From contig MKWE01000031.1 of assembly GCA_001899585.1 (NCBI GenBank), positions 273,188 through 337,187 on the forward strand: a DNA stretch of 64,000 bases. The letters are read 5' to 3'. Positions 17,764-26,493 of the stretch are shown here, in pieces. How positions within the stretch are numbered: position 1 is the stretch's first letter; every line of letters starts with the position of its first letter. Position numbers and translations under genes: made by a program. The notes beneath the pieces were generated by a model. That model did not search any database. It saw only the letters and a program-made list of their open reading frames with translations, and was not told the origin of the DNA. This DNA comes from Rhodospirillales bacterium 70-18 (GTDB taxonomy: Bacteria > Pseudomonadota > Alphaproteobacteria > Acetobacterales > Acetobacteraceae).

Positions 17764-18150
17764 ATGGCCGCGTTCGTCTACGACCACATCCACCTGCGCA
17801 CCGCCGACCCCGAAGGGACGACGGGGTTCTACGAGACCATGTTCGGCGCCGAGGTGATCCGCACCACCCAGGATGGCAAGCCGCGCATCGACCTGAAGCT
17901 GGGCGGCATGAACGTGTTCATCGCCCCGGTCGGCCCGCAGGATGCGGTCGCCGCCGCCCCCGCCTCGCCCTATCGCGGCCTGGACCATTTCGGCCTGCGC
18001 GTCACCGGCATCGATGCCGTGGTGGCCGCGTTGAAGGAGAAGGGGGCCGAATTCACCATGGAGCCGACCACCATCCGCCCGGGCGTGCGCATCGCCTTCC
18101 TGCGCGGGCCGGACGGGGTGGCGATCGAATTGCTGGAACGCGCGGGGTAG
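17764..18150 (+). CDS. VOC-family (glyoxalase-like) protein
   Basis: A 128-residue protein with the paired beta-alpha-beta-beta-beta modules of the vicinal oxygen chelate superfamily. The first module starts YDHIHLRTADPEGTTGFYETMFG with a metal-binding His, the second YRGLDHFGLRV with a second His, and a C-terminal Glu (VAIELLERAG) completes a likely metal site. Members include glyoxalases, dioxygenases and isomerases; no substrate is suggested. The ATG at 17764 follows GGGAGGG; a longer frame from 17695 is Arg-rich and unlikely. Confidence 0.8.
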   Translation: MAAFVYDHIHLRTADPEGTTGFYETMFGAEVIRTTQDGKPRIDLKLGGMNVFIAPVGPQDAVAAAPASPYRGLDHFGLRVTGIDAVVAALKEKGAEFTMEPTTIRPGVRIAFLRGPDGVAIELLERAG

Positions 18151-18184
18151 TCGCGGCGGGCGGCACGGCCGGGCGCTACCCCGC
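18142..18184 (+). terminator. Possible terminator hairpin after the VOC gene
   Basis: GCGGGGTAG (18142-18150, including the TAG stop) is perfectly complementary to CTACCCCGC (18176-18184), a 9-bp stem with a 25-nt loop in the convergent gap before yejF. No T-run follows, so this is at best a weak or Rho-assisted terminator. Confidence 0.35.
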
Positions 18185-18198
18185 CTTGCCGCCCTGGA

Positions 18199-19803
18199 TC
18201 ACGTCGCCACCACGCCCGTCTCATCCGCCTCCAGCGCGAAGGCGGCAGCCATCAGGGCGCGGGTGTAGTCCTCACGCGGATGGGCGAACAACGCCTCGGC
18301 CGGGCCTTCCTCCACCACCTTGCCGCCACGCAGCACCATCACACGGTGGGCCATGGCGCGCACCACCTTCAGGTCGTGGCTGATGAACAAGTAGCCCAGG
18401 GCGTGGCGCTGCTGCAATTCGCGCAGCAGGGCGACGATCTGCGCCTGCACCGACATGTCCAGCGCGCTGGTCGGCTCGTCCAGCACCACGAAGCGCGGCT
18501 TCAGCACCATGGCGCGGGCGATGGCGATACGCTGGCGCTGGCCGCCGCTGAACTCGTGCGGGTAACGCACCGCGCAGTCGCCGGGCAGGCCGACCGTGTC
18601 CAGCGCCTCCGCCACGCGGTGCTCGCGCTGGGCGGCGGACAGGTCGCGCGCATGGACCGAGAGGCCCTCGGCGACGATCTCGCCCACCGACAGCCGCGGC
18701 GACAGGCTGCCGAACGGGTCCTGGAAGACGATCTGCATGCCCGCGCGCAGCCGGCGCAGCACCCGCGGCGGCAGGCCGGCCAGGTCCTGGCCGAGGAAGG
18801 CGATGCGGCCCTGGGCCTCGCGCAGCCGCAACAGGGCGAAGCCGATGGTGGACTTGCCCGAGCCGCTCTCGCCCACCAGCCCCACGGTCTCGCCGGCGCG
18901 CACGGTGACATTGACGCCGTCCACCGCGCGCACCACGCCGACGGTGCGGCGCAGGATGCCGTGGTTGATGGCGAAGTGCACCCGCACATCCTCGCCACGC
19001 ATCACCTCCGGCGCGTCGGACGGCAGCGGCGCGGGGCGGCCGCGCGGCTCGGCATCCAGCAGCATGCGGGTATAGGGGTGGGCGGGGGTGGCGAACACAG
19101 CGGCGACGCGGCCGGCCTCGACGATGGCGCCGTCCTTCATCACGCATACCCGGTCGGCATAGCGGCGGACGATCGACAGGTCGTGGCTGATCAGCAGCAT
19201 CGCCAGGCCCCGCGCCGCCTTGCGGGCGGCCAGCAGCTTGAGGATCTGCGCCTGGATGGTCACGTCCAGCGCGGTGGTGGGCTCGTCGGCGATCAGCAGC
19301 TTGGGGTCGTTGGCGAGCGCGATGGCGATCATCACCCGCTGGCGCTGGCCACCGGAAAGCTGGTGCGGAAAGGCGTCCAGCCGGTCGCGCGCGTCGGGGA
19401 AGCCCACCTCGTCCAGCAGTTCCACCACGCGGGCGCGCAGTCCGGCCGCGGGCAGGCGGCGATGCAGGGTGATCGCCTCGGCCACCTGCGCGCCGATACG
19501 GGCCAGCGGGTTCAGGCTGTTGGTCGGCTCCTGGAACACCATGCCGGCCACGCCGCCGCGCAGCCGGCGCAGCGCGCGCGGCGGGGCGCCGATGACCTGC
19601 TGCCCGTCCAGCACCGCCTGACCGGTGCAGGCGGCGCCCGGCGGGAGCAATTGCAGCAGCGACAGCGCGGTGAGCGACTTGCCCGAGCCGCTTTCGCCGA
19701 CCAGCGCCAGCACCTCGCCGGGGGCGATGGTGAACCCAACATCGCGCACCACGTGGCGCGGGCCGAAGGCGACGTTGAGGTTCTCGACGGTAACCAGGGT
19801 CAT
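18199..19803 (-). CDS. yejF: Peptide ABC transporter ATPase, fused dimer
   Basis: A 534-residue protein with two ABC ATPase domains in tandem. The first has Walker A GESGSGKS (36-43) and LSGGQRQRV, the second a further GESGSGKST near residue 310 and FSGGQRQRIAIARA. Both have oligopeptide-transporter C-terminal extensions (HPYTRMLL; HPREDYTRALM). This double-ATPase design matches YejF, the energy subunit of the YejABEF importer, known in enterobacteria for microcin C uptake. The ATG at 19803 is preferred; the frame extends into the palindromic repeat upstream, adding a false LFVHKKK peptide. Confidence 0.9.
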   Translation of the reverse strand: MTLVTVENLNVAFGPRHVVRDVGFTIAPGEVLALVGESGSGKSLTALSLLQLLPPGAACTGQAVLDGQQVIGAPPRALRRLRGGVAGMVFQEPTNSLNPLARIGAQVAEAITLHRRLPAAGLRARVVELLDEVGFPDARDRLDAFPHQLSGGQRQRVMIAIALANDPKLLIADEPTTALDVTIQAQILKLLAARKAARGLAMLLISHDLSIVRRYADRVCVMKDGAIVEAGRVAAVFATPAHPYTRMLLDAEPRGRPAPLPSDAPEVMRGEDVRVHFAINHGILRRTVGVVRAVDGVNVTVRAGETVGLVGESGSGKSTIGFALLRLREAQGRIAFLGQDLAGLPPRVLRRLRAGMQIVFQDPFGSLSPRLSVGEIVAEGLSVHARDLSAAQREHRVAEALDTVGLPGDCAVRYPHEFSGGQRQRIAIARAMVLKPRFVVLDEPTSALDMSVQAQIVALLRELQQRHALGYLFISHDLKVVRAMAHRVMVLRGGKVVEEGPAEALFAHPREDYTRALMAAAFALEADETGVVAT

Positions 19804-19805
19804 GA

Positions 19806-19914
19806 GGAAGCAAGTCTTCTTTTTGTGAACAAAAAGAAGCAAAAAAACTTTACTCGCTGGAGTCCCCAGCGAATAAAAGTTTTTTGGTTCTTTTTTTCAA
19901 AAAAGAACCCTTCC
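19806..19914. repeat. Palindromic intergenic repeat, long form (copy 3)
   Basis: It lies between yejE and yejF inside the transporter operon. GGAAG at the left and CTTCC at the right close it. It holds CTTCTTTTTGT/ACAAAAAGAAG (about 19816-19839), central arms TCGCTGG/CCAGCGA flanked by AAAAACTTTAC and ATAAAAGTTTTTT, and GGTTCTTTTTTT/AAAAAAGAACC (about 19886-19908). Confidence 0.85.
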
Positions 19915-19921
19915 CTGCTGC

Positions 19922-20947
19922 TCACGGCATCCGCCTGGGATCGAACGCATCCCGCACCGCCTCGCCAATAAAAATCAGCAGCGTCAGCACCCCACCAAGC
20001 ACCACGAAGGCGGTAATGCCGAGCCAAGGCGCCTGGAGATTGTTCTTGCCCTGGCTGACCAGCTCACCCAGCGAGGGCGAGCCGGGCGGCAGGCCGAAGC
20101 CCAGGAAATCCAGGCTGGCCAGGATGGTCACCGAGCCGGAGAGCGTGAACGGCAGGAAGGTCAGCGTGGCCACCATCGCGTTGGGCAGGATGTGCCGCCA
20201 CATCACCGCGATGTCCGACACGCCGAGCGCCTTGGCCGCGCGCACATATTCCAGGTTGCGCCCGCGCAGGAACTCGGCCCGCACCACGCCGGTCAGGCTC
20301 ATCCACGAGAACAGCAGCAGGAAGCCGAGCAGGATCCAGAATCCGGGGGCGATCACGCTGCCCAGGATGATCAGCAGATAAAGCTGCGGCATGCCCGACC
20401 AGATCTCGATGAAGCGCTGGAACAGCAGGTCGGTCAGCCCGCCGCGATAGCCCTGGATGGCGCCGGCGGCGATGCCGATGGCCGAGGCGATGATGGTGAG
20501 CGTGAAGCCGAACAGCACCGACAGCCGGAAGCCGTAGATCACGCGGGAGAGCACGTCGCGCGCCTGGTCGTCGGTGCCCAGCAGGTTTTGCCACGAGGGC
20601 GGCGCGGGGGCGGGCACGTTCAGGTTCAGCACGATGGTGTCGTAATGGTAGGGGATGGCCGGCCAGATCATCCAGCCATGGGCGCGGATGGCCGCCTGCA
20701 CGTCCGGCGCGGAATAATCGGCCTCGGTGGGCAGGAAATCCGGGCCGAACCGGTCCTCGCTGATGTCCTGCAGCACCGGCATGTACCAATGGCCGTCGAA
20801 GCTGATCAGCAGCGGGCGGTCGTTGGCGATGAACTCGGCGAACAGGCTGGCGCCGAACAGCGCCAGGAAAATCCACAGCGACCAGAAGCCCCGCCGATGG
20901 GCCCGGAACACCGCCAGCCGGCGGCGGGTGAGCGGCGACAGCGTCAT
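19922..20947 (-). CDS. yejE: Peptide ABC transporter permease
   Basis: A 341-residue inner-membrane permease, the same length as I recall for E. coli YejE. An Arg-rich N-terminus leads to a first helix, then a large periplasmic segment (about residues 38-135), then five more helices in the conserved DppC/OppC permease domain with the EAA loop YVRAAKALGVSDIAVMWRHI. It pairs with YejB to form the channel of the importer. It starts 4 bp after the yejB stop, so the two are tightly coupled; the next gene, yejF, is separated by a palindromic repeat. Confidence 0.92.
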   Translation of the reverse strand: MTLSPLTRRRLAVFRAHRRGFWSLWIFLALFGASLFAEFIANDRPLLISFDGHWYMPVLQDISEDRFGPDFLPTEADYSAPDVQAAIRAHGWMIWPAIPYHYDTIVLNLNVPAPAPPSWQNLLGTDDQARDVLSRVIYGFRLSVLFGFTLTIIASAIGIAAGAIQGYRGGLTDLLFQRFIEIWSGMPQLYLLIILGSVIAPGFWILLGFLLLFSWMSLTGVVRAEFLRGRNLEYVRAAKALGVSDIAVMWRHILPNAMVATLTFLPFTLSGSVTILASLDFLGFGLPPGSPSLGELVSQGKNNLQAPWLGITAFVVLGGVLTLLIFIGEAVRDAFDPRRMP

Positions 20948-20951
20948 CGGC

Positions 20952-22034
20952 TCACTGCCGCGTCTCGAAGTCGATGCGCGGATCGACCACGGTGTACATT
21001 AGGTCGCCGGCGATCTGCAGCACCAGGCCGAGCAGGGTGAAGATGTACAGCGTGCCGAACATCACCGGATAGTCGCGCCGGATCGCCGATTCAAAGCCCA
21101 GCAGCCCCAGCCCATCCAGCGAGAACACGATCTCCACCAGCAGTTGCGAGCTGAACAGCATGCCGATGAAGGCGGCCGGGAAGCCGGCGACGATCAGCAG
21201 CATGGCGTTGCGGAACACATGGCGGTACATCACCCGCCGCTCGCTGGCGCCCTTGGCGCGGGCGGTGACCACGTATTGCTTGCGGATTTCCTCCAGGAAG
21301 CAGTTCTTGGTCAGCATGGTCAGGCTGGCAAACCCACCCACCACCAGGGCGATGGTGGGCAGCACCATGTGCCACAGGTAGTCCAGCGCCCGCGCCGACC
21401 AGGGCCAGCCCTCGGCGCCAGGGCTGGTCAGGCCGCGCAGCGGGAACCACTGCACGAAGCTGCCGCCGGCGAACAGCACCACCAGCAGAATGGCGAACAG
21501 GAAGCCCGGCACCGCGTAGCCCACCAGCACGGCCGCCGAGGTCGCCACGTCGAACCGGCTGCCGTCGCGCACCGCCTTGGCGATGCCGAGCGGGATGGAG
21601 ATGAAATAGACCAGCAGCGTGGACCACACGCCGATGGAGATCGAGACCGGCATCTTCTCGGCGATCAGGCCGATCACGCTCTGGTCGCGAAAGAAGCTGC
21701 GGCCGAAATCGAAACGCAGGTAGTTGCCCAGCATGTCGCCGAACCGCACATAGGCGGGCTTGTCGAAGCCGAACATCTTGTTGATCTGCGCGACCACGTG
21801 CGGGTCCAGCCCGCGGGCGCCGCGATAGGTGCCGTCGGTGGGCGTGCGCGCCACCTCGGCGGTGCCGCCGCCGGTCAGCCGCCCCATGGTGTCGCCGCCC
21901 CGCCCCTTCAGCTCGGCGATCATCTGCTCCACCGGGCCGCCGGGCGCGAACTGCACCACCACGAAGTTGATGGCGATGATGCCGAACAAGGTCGGGATCA
22001 CCAGCAGCAGGCGGCGGAACAGGTAGGCGGCCAT
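20952..22034 (-). CDS. yejB: Peptide ABC transporter permease
   Basis: A 360-residue DppB/OppB-type permease. The N-terminus [18 protein letters not shown] and the following [11 protein letters not shown] segment match the YejB family closely; the EAA-type loop appears as [20 protein letters not shown], and the C-terminus DPRIDFE is also characteristic. ATG 22034 was chosen because it gives this family N-terminus; a second ATG at 22049 would add five residues. Upstream, a palindromic repeat separates it from yejA. Confidence 0.92.
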   Translation of the reverse strand: MAAYLFRRLLLVIPTLFGIIAINFVVVQFAPGGPVEQMIAELKGRGGDTMGRLTGGGTAEVARTPTDGTYRGARGLDPHVVAQINKMFGFDKPAYVRFGDMLGNYLRFDFGRSFFRDQSVIGLIAEKMPVSISIGVWSTLLVYFISIPLGIAKAVRDGSRFDVATSAAVLVGYAVPGFLFAILLVVLFAGGSFVQWFPLRGLTSPGAEGWPWSARALDYLWHMVLPTIALVVGGFASLTMLTKNCFLEEIRKQYVVTARAKGASERRVMYRHVFRNAMLLIVAGFPAAFIGMLFSSQLLVEIVFSLDGLGLLGFESAIRRDYPVMFGTLYIFTLLGLVLQIAGDLMYTVVDPRIDFETRQ

Positions 22035-22054
22035 CAGGCCGGGGGCCATGGAAA

Positions 22055-22182
22055 GGAAGGAAGGTCTTCTTTTTGTGGACAAAAAGAAGCAAAAAAACTT
22101 TTCATTCGTTGGAGTCTTCCGCGGAGACTCTCGCGAATGGACGTTTTTTGGTTCTTTTTTTCAAAAAAGAACCCTTCCTTCC
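22055..22182. repeat. Palindromic intergenic repeat, long form (copy 4)
   Basis: It lies between yejA and yejB. The ends are a perfect 10-bp inverted pair, GGAAGGAAGG (22055-22064) and CCTTCCTTCC (22173-22182). Inside are CTTCTTTTTGT...ACAAAAAGAAG, central arms AAACTTTTCATTCG...CGAATGGACGTTTTTT around a GC-rich core, and GGTTCTTTTTT...AAAAAAGAACC. Confidence 0.87.
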
Positions 22183-22191
22183 ACATCGCCA

Positions 22192-24015
22192 TCAGTTCCC
22201 GGCACGCCGCGCCGCGTCGGTGGCCGCAGCACGCACCGGGTCCACCCACCAGGAATCGAAGGCCAGACCGGTGCGCACCGGCTGCGGCGGCCGGCCGAAC
22301 CGGTCCCAATAGGCGATGCGCACGCCCTGCAGATACCATTGCGGCACCACGTACCAGCCCCACAGCAACACCCGGTCCAGCGCGTGGGTGGCGGCGAGCA
22401 GGGCCGGGCGGTCGGGCGCGTTGACCACCTTGGCCACCAGCGCGTCCACCACCGGGTCGCACACGCCCATCAGATTGTCGCCACCGATGTTCTTCGCCGC
22501 CCCGCAGGTCCAGAAGCCGTACTGCTCGTTGCCCGGGCTGTCGGATTCGGGAACCACCGTCACCGTCATGTCGTAGTCGTAGGTGTCCAGTAGCCGCTGG
22601 TACTGCGCGGGATCGACGGTACGCACCCGCGCCTCGATCCCGAGCCGGGCCAGCCACTGCACATAGGGCAGCGACACCCGCTCGAACGCCGCCTGGGACA
22701 GCAGGATCTCGAAGCGGAACGGGTGGCCCTCGGCGTCCACCAGCTTGCGGTCGCGCACATGCCAGCCGGCCTGCTTCAGCAGGGCGAGCGCCTCGCGCAG
22801 TTCCTCGCGGTTGTTGCCGCGCCCGTCGGTCACCGGCAGCTTGAACGGGCGGGTGAACAATTCGGGCGGCAGCCGGTCGCGGAACGGCTCCAGCAGCGCC
22901 AGTTCCGCGCCCTGCGGCACGCCGGAGGAGGCGAGGTCGCTGTTGCTGAAATAGCTGTCGGTGCGGGTGTAGGCGCCATAGAACAGGTTGGCGTTCTCCC
23001 ACTCGAAATCGAAGGCCAGCGCCAGGGCGTGGCGCACCCGTACGTCCTTGAACAAGGCGCGGCGGGTGTTCATGGCGAAGCCCTGCATGCCGGTGGGCAG
23101 GTGGTGGCGCAGCAGCTCCTTCTTCACCAGCCCCTTGCGCACCGCCGGGAAATCATAGGCGGTGGCCCAGTCCTTGGCCGACATTTCAGTGCGGAAGTCG
23201 ATCTGCCCGGCCTTGAACGCCTCCAGCGCCACCGTGGCGTCGCGGAAATACTCGGTGCGGATTTCGCTGAAATTGGCCAGCCCCTTGGCGGTCGGCAGGT
23301 CGCGCGCCCAGTAGTCTGGCACGCGCCGCATCACCAGGGTGCGGCCGAAATCGAAGCTGCCGACCTCGTAGGGGCCGGAACCCAGCGGCGGGTCGGTCAG
23401 CGGGCGGGAGAAGTCGCGGCCCTTCCACCAATGCTCGGGCAGCACGGCGAGCTGGCCCAGGATCATCGGCAACTCGCGGTTGCCGCTGGACTTGAAGTGA
23501 AAGGTCACCTGCCGCTCGCTGTCCACGCTCACGTGGTCCACATCGGCGTAGTACTGGCCGTACACCGGCCGGCCCTGGGTGCGCAGCGTGTTGAAGGTCC
23601 AGGCGACATCGGCGGCGGTGACCGGGCTGCCGTCGTGGAAACGCGCTTCGGGCCGCAGCGTGAAGGTGACGGACATGCCGTCCGGCGCCACCACCACGCT
23701 GCTGGCCAGGTGGGCGTACATCGCCTCCGGCTCGTCCGGGTTGGCGCGCAGCAGGGTGTCGTAGACGCGCGATATCTCGCCGGCCGGGGTGCCGCGCACG
23801 ATAAACGGGTTGAAGCTGTCAAAGGTGCCGACCGAACCCAGGGTGACGGTGCCGCCCTTGGGGGCGTCGGGATTCACATAGGGGAAATGGTCGAAGCCCG
23901 GCGGCAGCGCCGGTTCGCCCAGCAGGGCGACCGCATCGGTCCGTGTGGCGGCGAGCGTGGGTGCGGCCATGCAGAGCCCCACCACCAGCAGCAGCGTGCC
24001 GATCCAACGTCCCAT
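22192..24015 (-). CDS. yejA: Peptide ABC transporter substrate-binding protein
   Basis: A 607-residue periplasmic binding protein of the SBP_bac_5 (oligopeptide) family. A signal peptide spans about residues 1-22 (ending PTLAA), followed by FPYVNPDAPKGGTV, a motif typical of YejA-like proteins, and the family core (SRVYDTLL, TAADVAWTFNTL). It captures peptides for YejBEF. The ATG at 24015 starts the signal peptide; an upstream in-frame ATG at 24054 adds a non-signal extension. First gene of the operon yejA-yejB-yejE-yejF. Confidence 0.92.
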   Translation of the reverse strand: MGRWIGTLLLVVGLCMAAPTLAATRTDAVALLGEPALPPGFDHFPYVNPDAPKGGTVTLGSVGTFDSFNPFIVRGTPAGEISRVYDTLLRANPDEPEAMYAHLASSVVVAPDGMSVTFTLRPEARFHDGSPVTAADVAWTFNTLRTQGRPVYGQYYADVDHVSVDSERQVTFHFKSSGNRELPMILGQLAVLPEHWWKGRDFSRPLTDPPLGSGPYEVGSFDFGRTLVMRRVPDYWARDLPTAKGLANFSEIRTEYFRDATVALEAFKAGQIDFRTEMSAKDWATAYDFPAVRKGLVKKELLRHHLPTGMQGFAMNTRRALFKDVRVRHALALAFDFEWENANLFYGAYTRTDSYFSNSDLASSGVPQGAELALLEPFRDRLPPELFTRPFKLPVTDGRGNNREELREALALLKQAGWHVRDRKLVDAEGHPFRFEILLSQAAFERVSLPYVQWLARLGIEARVRTVDPAQYQRLLDTYDYDMTVTVVPESDSPGNEQYGFWTCGAAKNIGGDNLMGVCDPVVDALVAKVVNAPDRPALLAATHALDRVLLWGWYVVPQWYLQGVRIAYWDRFGRPPQPVRTGLAFDSWWVDPVRAAATDAARRAGN

Positions 24016-24117
24016 GCGCCCCCCGTTCGGCGTTATAGCCCCGCCTTCACCCATACCACGATCGCGCCGCCGCGTGACCCGCGTATTGCGTGCGGCGAGG
24101 GGGAAACGGTCAGGAAT

Positions 24118-24918
24118 TCAGCCGTTCAGCAGCCGCATAGCCGGTGCGAGCAGGGCGGCATCGCCCACCGCCAGCGTGTGCCCGTCGCCATCCGGCCGCA
24201 GCGCCTGGCCCTGCCAGTCGGTCAGCCGGCCGCCGGCGCCCTCGATCACCGGCACCAGGGCGGCCCAGTCCCACAGGCTCATGGTGGCTTCCGCCACCAC
24301 GTCGATCTGGCCCAGGGCGAGCAGGCCATATGCGTAGCAGTCGCCGCCGAAGCTGGTGCGCCGCACCGTGCCGCGCAGCCGATCCCATCCCGCGAGGTCG
24401 GCGGCGTTGAACACCTCGGTGCTGGTGCAGGACAGTTCCGCCTCCGCCAGGCTGGCGCAGGGGCGGCAGCCGGCGCTGCCGCCGAACGGGCCGCGGAAGG
24501 TGGTCGGCCGGCCAGCCACGCCTATCCAGCGTTCGCCGGTCACGCACTGGTCGATCAGGCCGAGGATGGGGGTGTCGCCGTCGAGCAGCGCGATCAGCGT
24601 GCCGAACACCGGGCGGCCGGTTATGAAGGCGCGGGTGCCGTCGATCGGGTCCAGCACCCAGCGCAGCTGCGCCTCGGGGTTTCGCGGCCCGAATTCCTCG
24701 CCGAGGATGCCATGCTCCGGGAAGCGCTCGCCCAGCACGGCGCGGATCGCCAGCTCGGCGCTGCGGTCGGCCATGGTGACGGGGCTGGCGTCCTTCTTGA
24801 GGTCGGCCGACAGCCCGGCGCGGAAGAAGGGGCGGATCACCGTGCCGGCGACATCGGCCGCCGCCTCGGCGGCGCGGATCAGCGGATCGAAATCCACGCC
24901 CGCACCCTGCCCCGCCAA
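24118..24918 (-). CDS. hisN: Histidinol-phosphatase, inositol-monophosphatase family
   Basis: A 266-residue Mg-dependent phosphatase. The metal site is clear: EE at 74-75 (GILGEEFG), Asp90 and Asp93 in LDPIDGTRAF, and the C-terminal WDWAAL. In alphaproteobacteria this subtype (with DGTRAFI and a GDCYAYGLLA segment) is generally HisN, which removes phosphate from histidinol phosphate in histidine biosynthesis; related enzymes act on inositol phosphate or PAP, so the substrate is inferred. It is 11 bp downstream of the cytochrome c gene. Confidence 0.8.
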   Translation of the reverse strand: MAGQGAGVDFDPLIRAAEAAADVAGTVIRPFFRAGLSADLKKDASPVTMADRSAELAIRAVLGERFPEHGILGEEFGPRNPEAQLRWVLDPIDGTRAFITGRPVFGTLIALLDGDTPILGLIDQCVTGERWIGVAGRPTTFRGPFGGSAGCRPCASLAEAELSCTSTEVFNAADLAGWDRLRGTVRRTSFGGDCYAYGLLALGQIDVVAEATMSLWDWAALVPVIEGAGGRLTDWQGQALRPDGDGHTLAVGDAALLAPAMRLLNG

Positions 24919-24929
24919 GTGCCGGCGCC

Positions 24930-25556
24930 TTACTTCGTCGCCGGTGCCGGGGCCGGGGCCGGGGCCGGTGCGGCAGCCGGCACCGCGGGGGCAGGGGCTG
25001 GCGCCGCGGGGGCAGCAGCAGCGGTCGGCAGCGGCGGCGGGTTGTCGGAGATCGAGCGTAGGAAGGCGATCACGTCGGCGCGCTGCTTCTCGTTACGGAT
25101 GCCGGCAAAGCCCATGCGGGTGCCGGGCGCGTAGCCGGACGGCTTCAGCAGCCAGTGGTTCAGCTCCTCATACGACCACAGGCCCTTCTTGGCCTTCAGC
25201 GCGTTGGAGTAGTTGAAGTCCGCCAGCTCGGCATGGCCGCGCGTCATCACGTCCCACAGGTTCGGCCCAACGCCGTTCTTGCCGCCCTTGGTGAAGGTGT
25301 GGCAGGCGGCGCACAGCTTGTGGGCATCGCCCTCGCCCTTGCTCGCGTCGGCGGCGGCCATGAACGGGGTGATCGGCGGCACTTCCTCGGCCTTCGGCGC
25401 ACCACCGGCGGGGGCGGCCTCGCCCTCGATCTTCAGCACGGATTTTTCCAGGTGATGCGGACTCACCAGCGTGTCCGCGATGACCCCCGAAAGCATGAAG
25501 GCGATGCCTGCCACCAGGACGGAGGCGACTGCCTTGTTGATCTCCATGCTGTCCAT
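24930..25556 (-). CDS. Membrane-anchored class I cytochrome c
   Basis: A 208-residue c-type cytochrome, CycM-like. An uncleaved hydrophobic anchor (about residues 9-30) holds it in the inner membrane. After an Ala/Pro linker the haem domain has CAACH (82-86) with the fifth ligand His86, and GTRMGFAG supplies the probable sixth ligand Met148. Cytochromes of this type carry electrons between the bc1 complex and terminal oxidases. The last 35 or so residues are an unusual Ala/Pro repeat with a final Lys. It is divergent from kdsB, a conserved order in the group. Confidence 0.88.
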   Translation of the reverse strand: MDSMEINKAVASVLVAGIAFMLSGVIADTLVSPHHLEKSVLKIEGEAAPAGGAPKAEEVPPITPFMAAADASKGEGDAHKLCAACHTFTKGGKNGVGPNLWDVMTRGHAELADFNYSNALKAKKGLWSYEELNHWLLKPSGYAPGTRMGFAGIRNEKQRADVIAFLRSISDNPPPLPTAAAAPAAPAPAPAVPAAAPAPAPAPAPATK

Positions 25557-25749
25557 ACGACGCAGTTCCTCGCGAGAGAGCCGATGCGGGCGGGAGTCGT
25601 GCCGTTGCGCGACACCGGCCAGCTACCTAAGGTGCGCCGCACCATAGGCAAGTGCCACCGCCGCTTCAACCCACGCCGGGCGGAAGCGAACCGGAAAAAT
25701 CAAACGGATGGACGCACCGGATGAGCCCGCCCCCATTGAGCATGCCCCT

Positions 25750-26493
25750 ATGAACCCGATCGTGCTGATCCCCTCGCGCATGGCCTCCACCCGCCTGCCG
25801 GGCAAACCGCTGGCCGACATCCATGGCCGGGCGATGATCCTGCATGTGCTCGACCGTGCCCGCGAGGCCGGCATCGGCCCGGTGGCGGTGGCCTGCGGCG
25901 ACCCCGAGATCGCCGCCGCCGTGCGCGCCGACGGCGGCGCCGCGGTGCTGACCGACCCCTCGCTGCCGCGCGGCTCGGACCGGGTGCAGGCGGCGCTGGC
26001 GGTGCTGGACCCGCAGGGGCGGCACGACGTGGTGGTGAACCTGCAAGGCGACCTGCCGACCATCCCGCCGGACTACCTGCGCACCGTGCTGGCGCCGCTG
26101 GCCGACCCGGCGATCGACATCGCCACCCTGGTCGCCCCCATCGCCACCGAGGAGGAAACCAACTCCCCCAGCGTGGTAAAGGCGGCGGTGGCGTTCGACG
26201 GCGGGCGCGCCGTCTCCCCCGCGCTGTATTTCTCGCGCGCCGCCATTCCGGCCGGCGACGGGCCGCGCTGGCACCATATCGGCATCTACGCCTTCCGCCG
26301 CCAGGCGCTGGCCCGCTTCGTGGCGCTGCCGGAATCGCCGCTGGAGCGGCGCGAGAGCCTGGAGCAGCTGCGCGCACTGGAGGCCGGCATGCGCATCGCC
26401 TGCGCCCGCGTGGACCACGCGCCCTTCGGCGTCGATACGCCGGCCGACCTGGAACGCGCCCGCGCCGAGCTGGCCCCGAATCGCCACGCATGA
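25750..26493 (+). CDS. kdsB: 3-deoxy-manno-octulosonate cytidylyltransferase
   Basis: A 247-residue enzyme that activates Kdo as CMP-Kdo for lipopolysaccharide inner-core synthesis. The nucleotide-binding start IPSRMASTRLPGKPL, the NLQGDLPTI motif, and WHHIGIYAFRR with SPLERRESLEQLR are all typical. The ATG at 25750 puts the conserved strand at the N-terminus as in the family; the ATG at 25708 would add 14 residues and has a slightly better GGA-containing upstream. The stop overlaps the prephenate dehydratase start (ATGA). Confidence 0.92.
   Translation: MNPIVLIPSRMASTRLPGKPLADIHGRAMILHVLDRAREAGIGPVAVACGDPEIAAAVRADGGAAVLTDPSLPRGSDRVQAALAVLDPQGRHDVVVNLQGDLPTIPPDYLRTVLAPLADPAIDIATLVAPIATEEETNSPSVVKAAVAFDGGRAVSPALYFSRAAIPAGDGPRWHHIGIYAFRRQALARFVALPESPLERRESLEQLRALEAGMRIACARVDHAPFGVDTPADLERARAELAPNRHA

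Noticed and set aside
18199..24015. YejABEF as the transporter of the peptide made at 33.6 kb
   Set aside because: It is an importer about 10 kb away on the other strand; the only link is that Yej systems can take up peptides such as microcin C, which is too thin.
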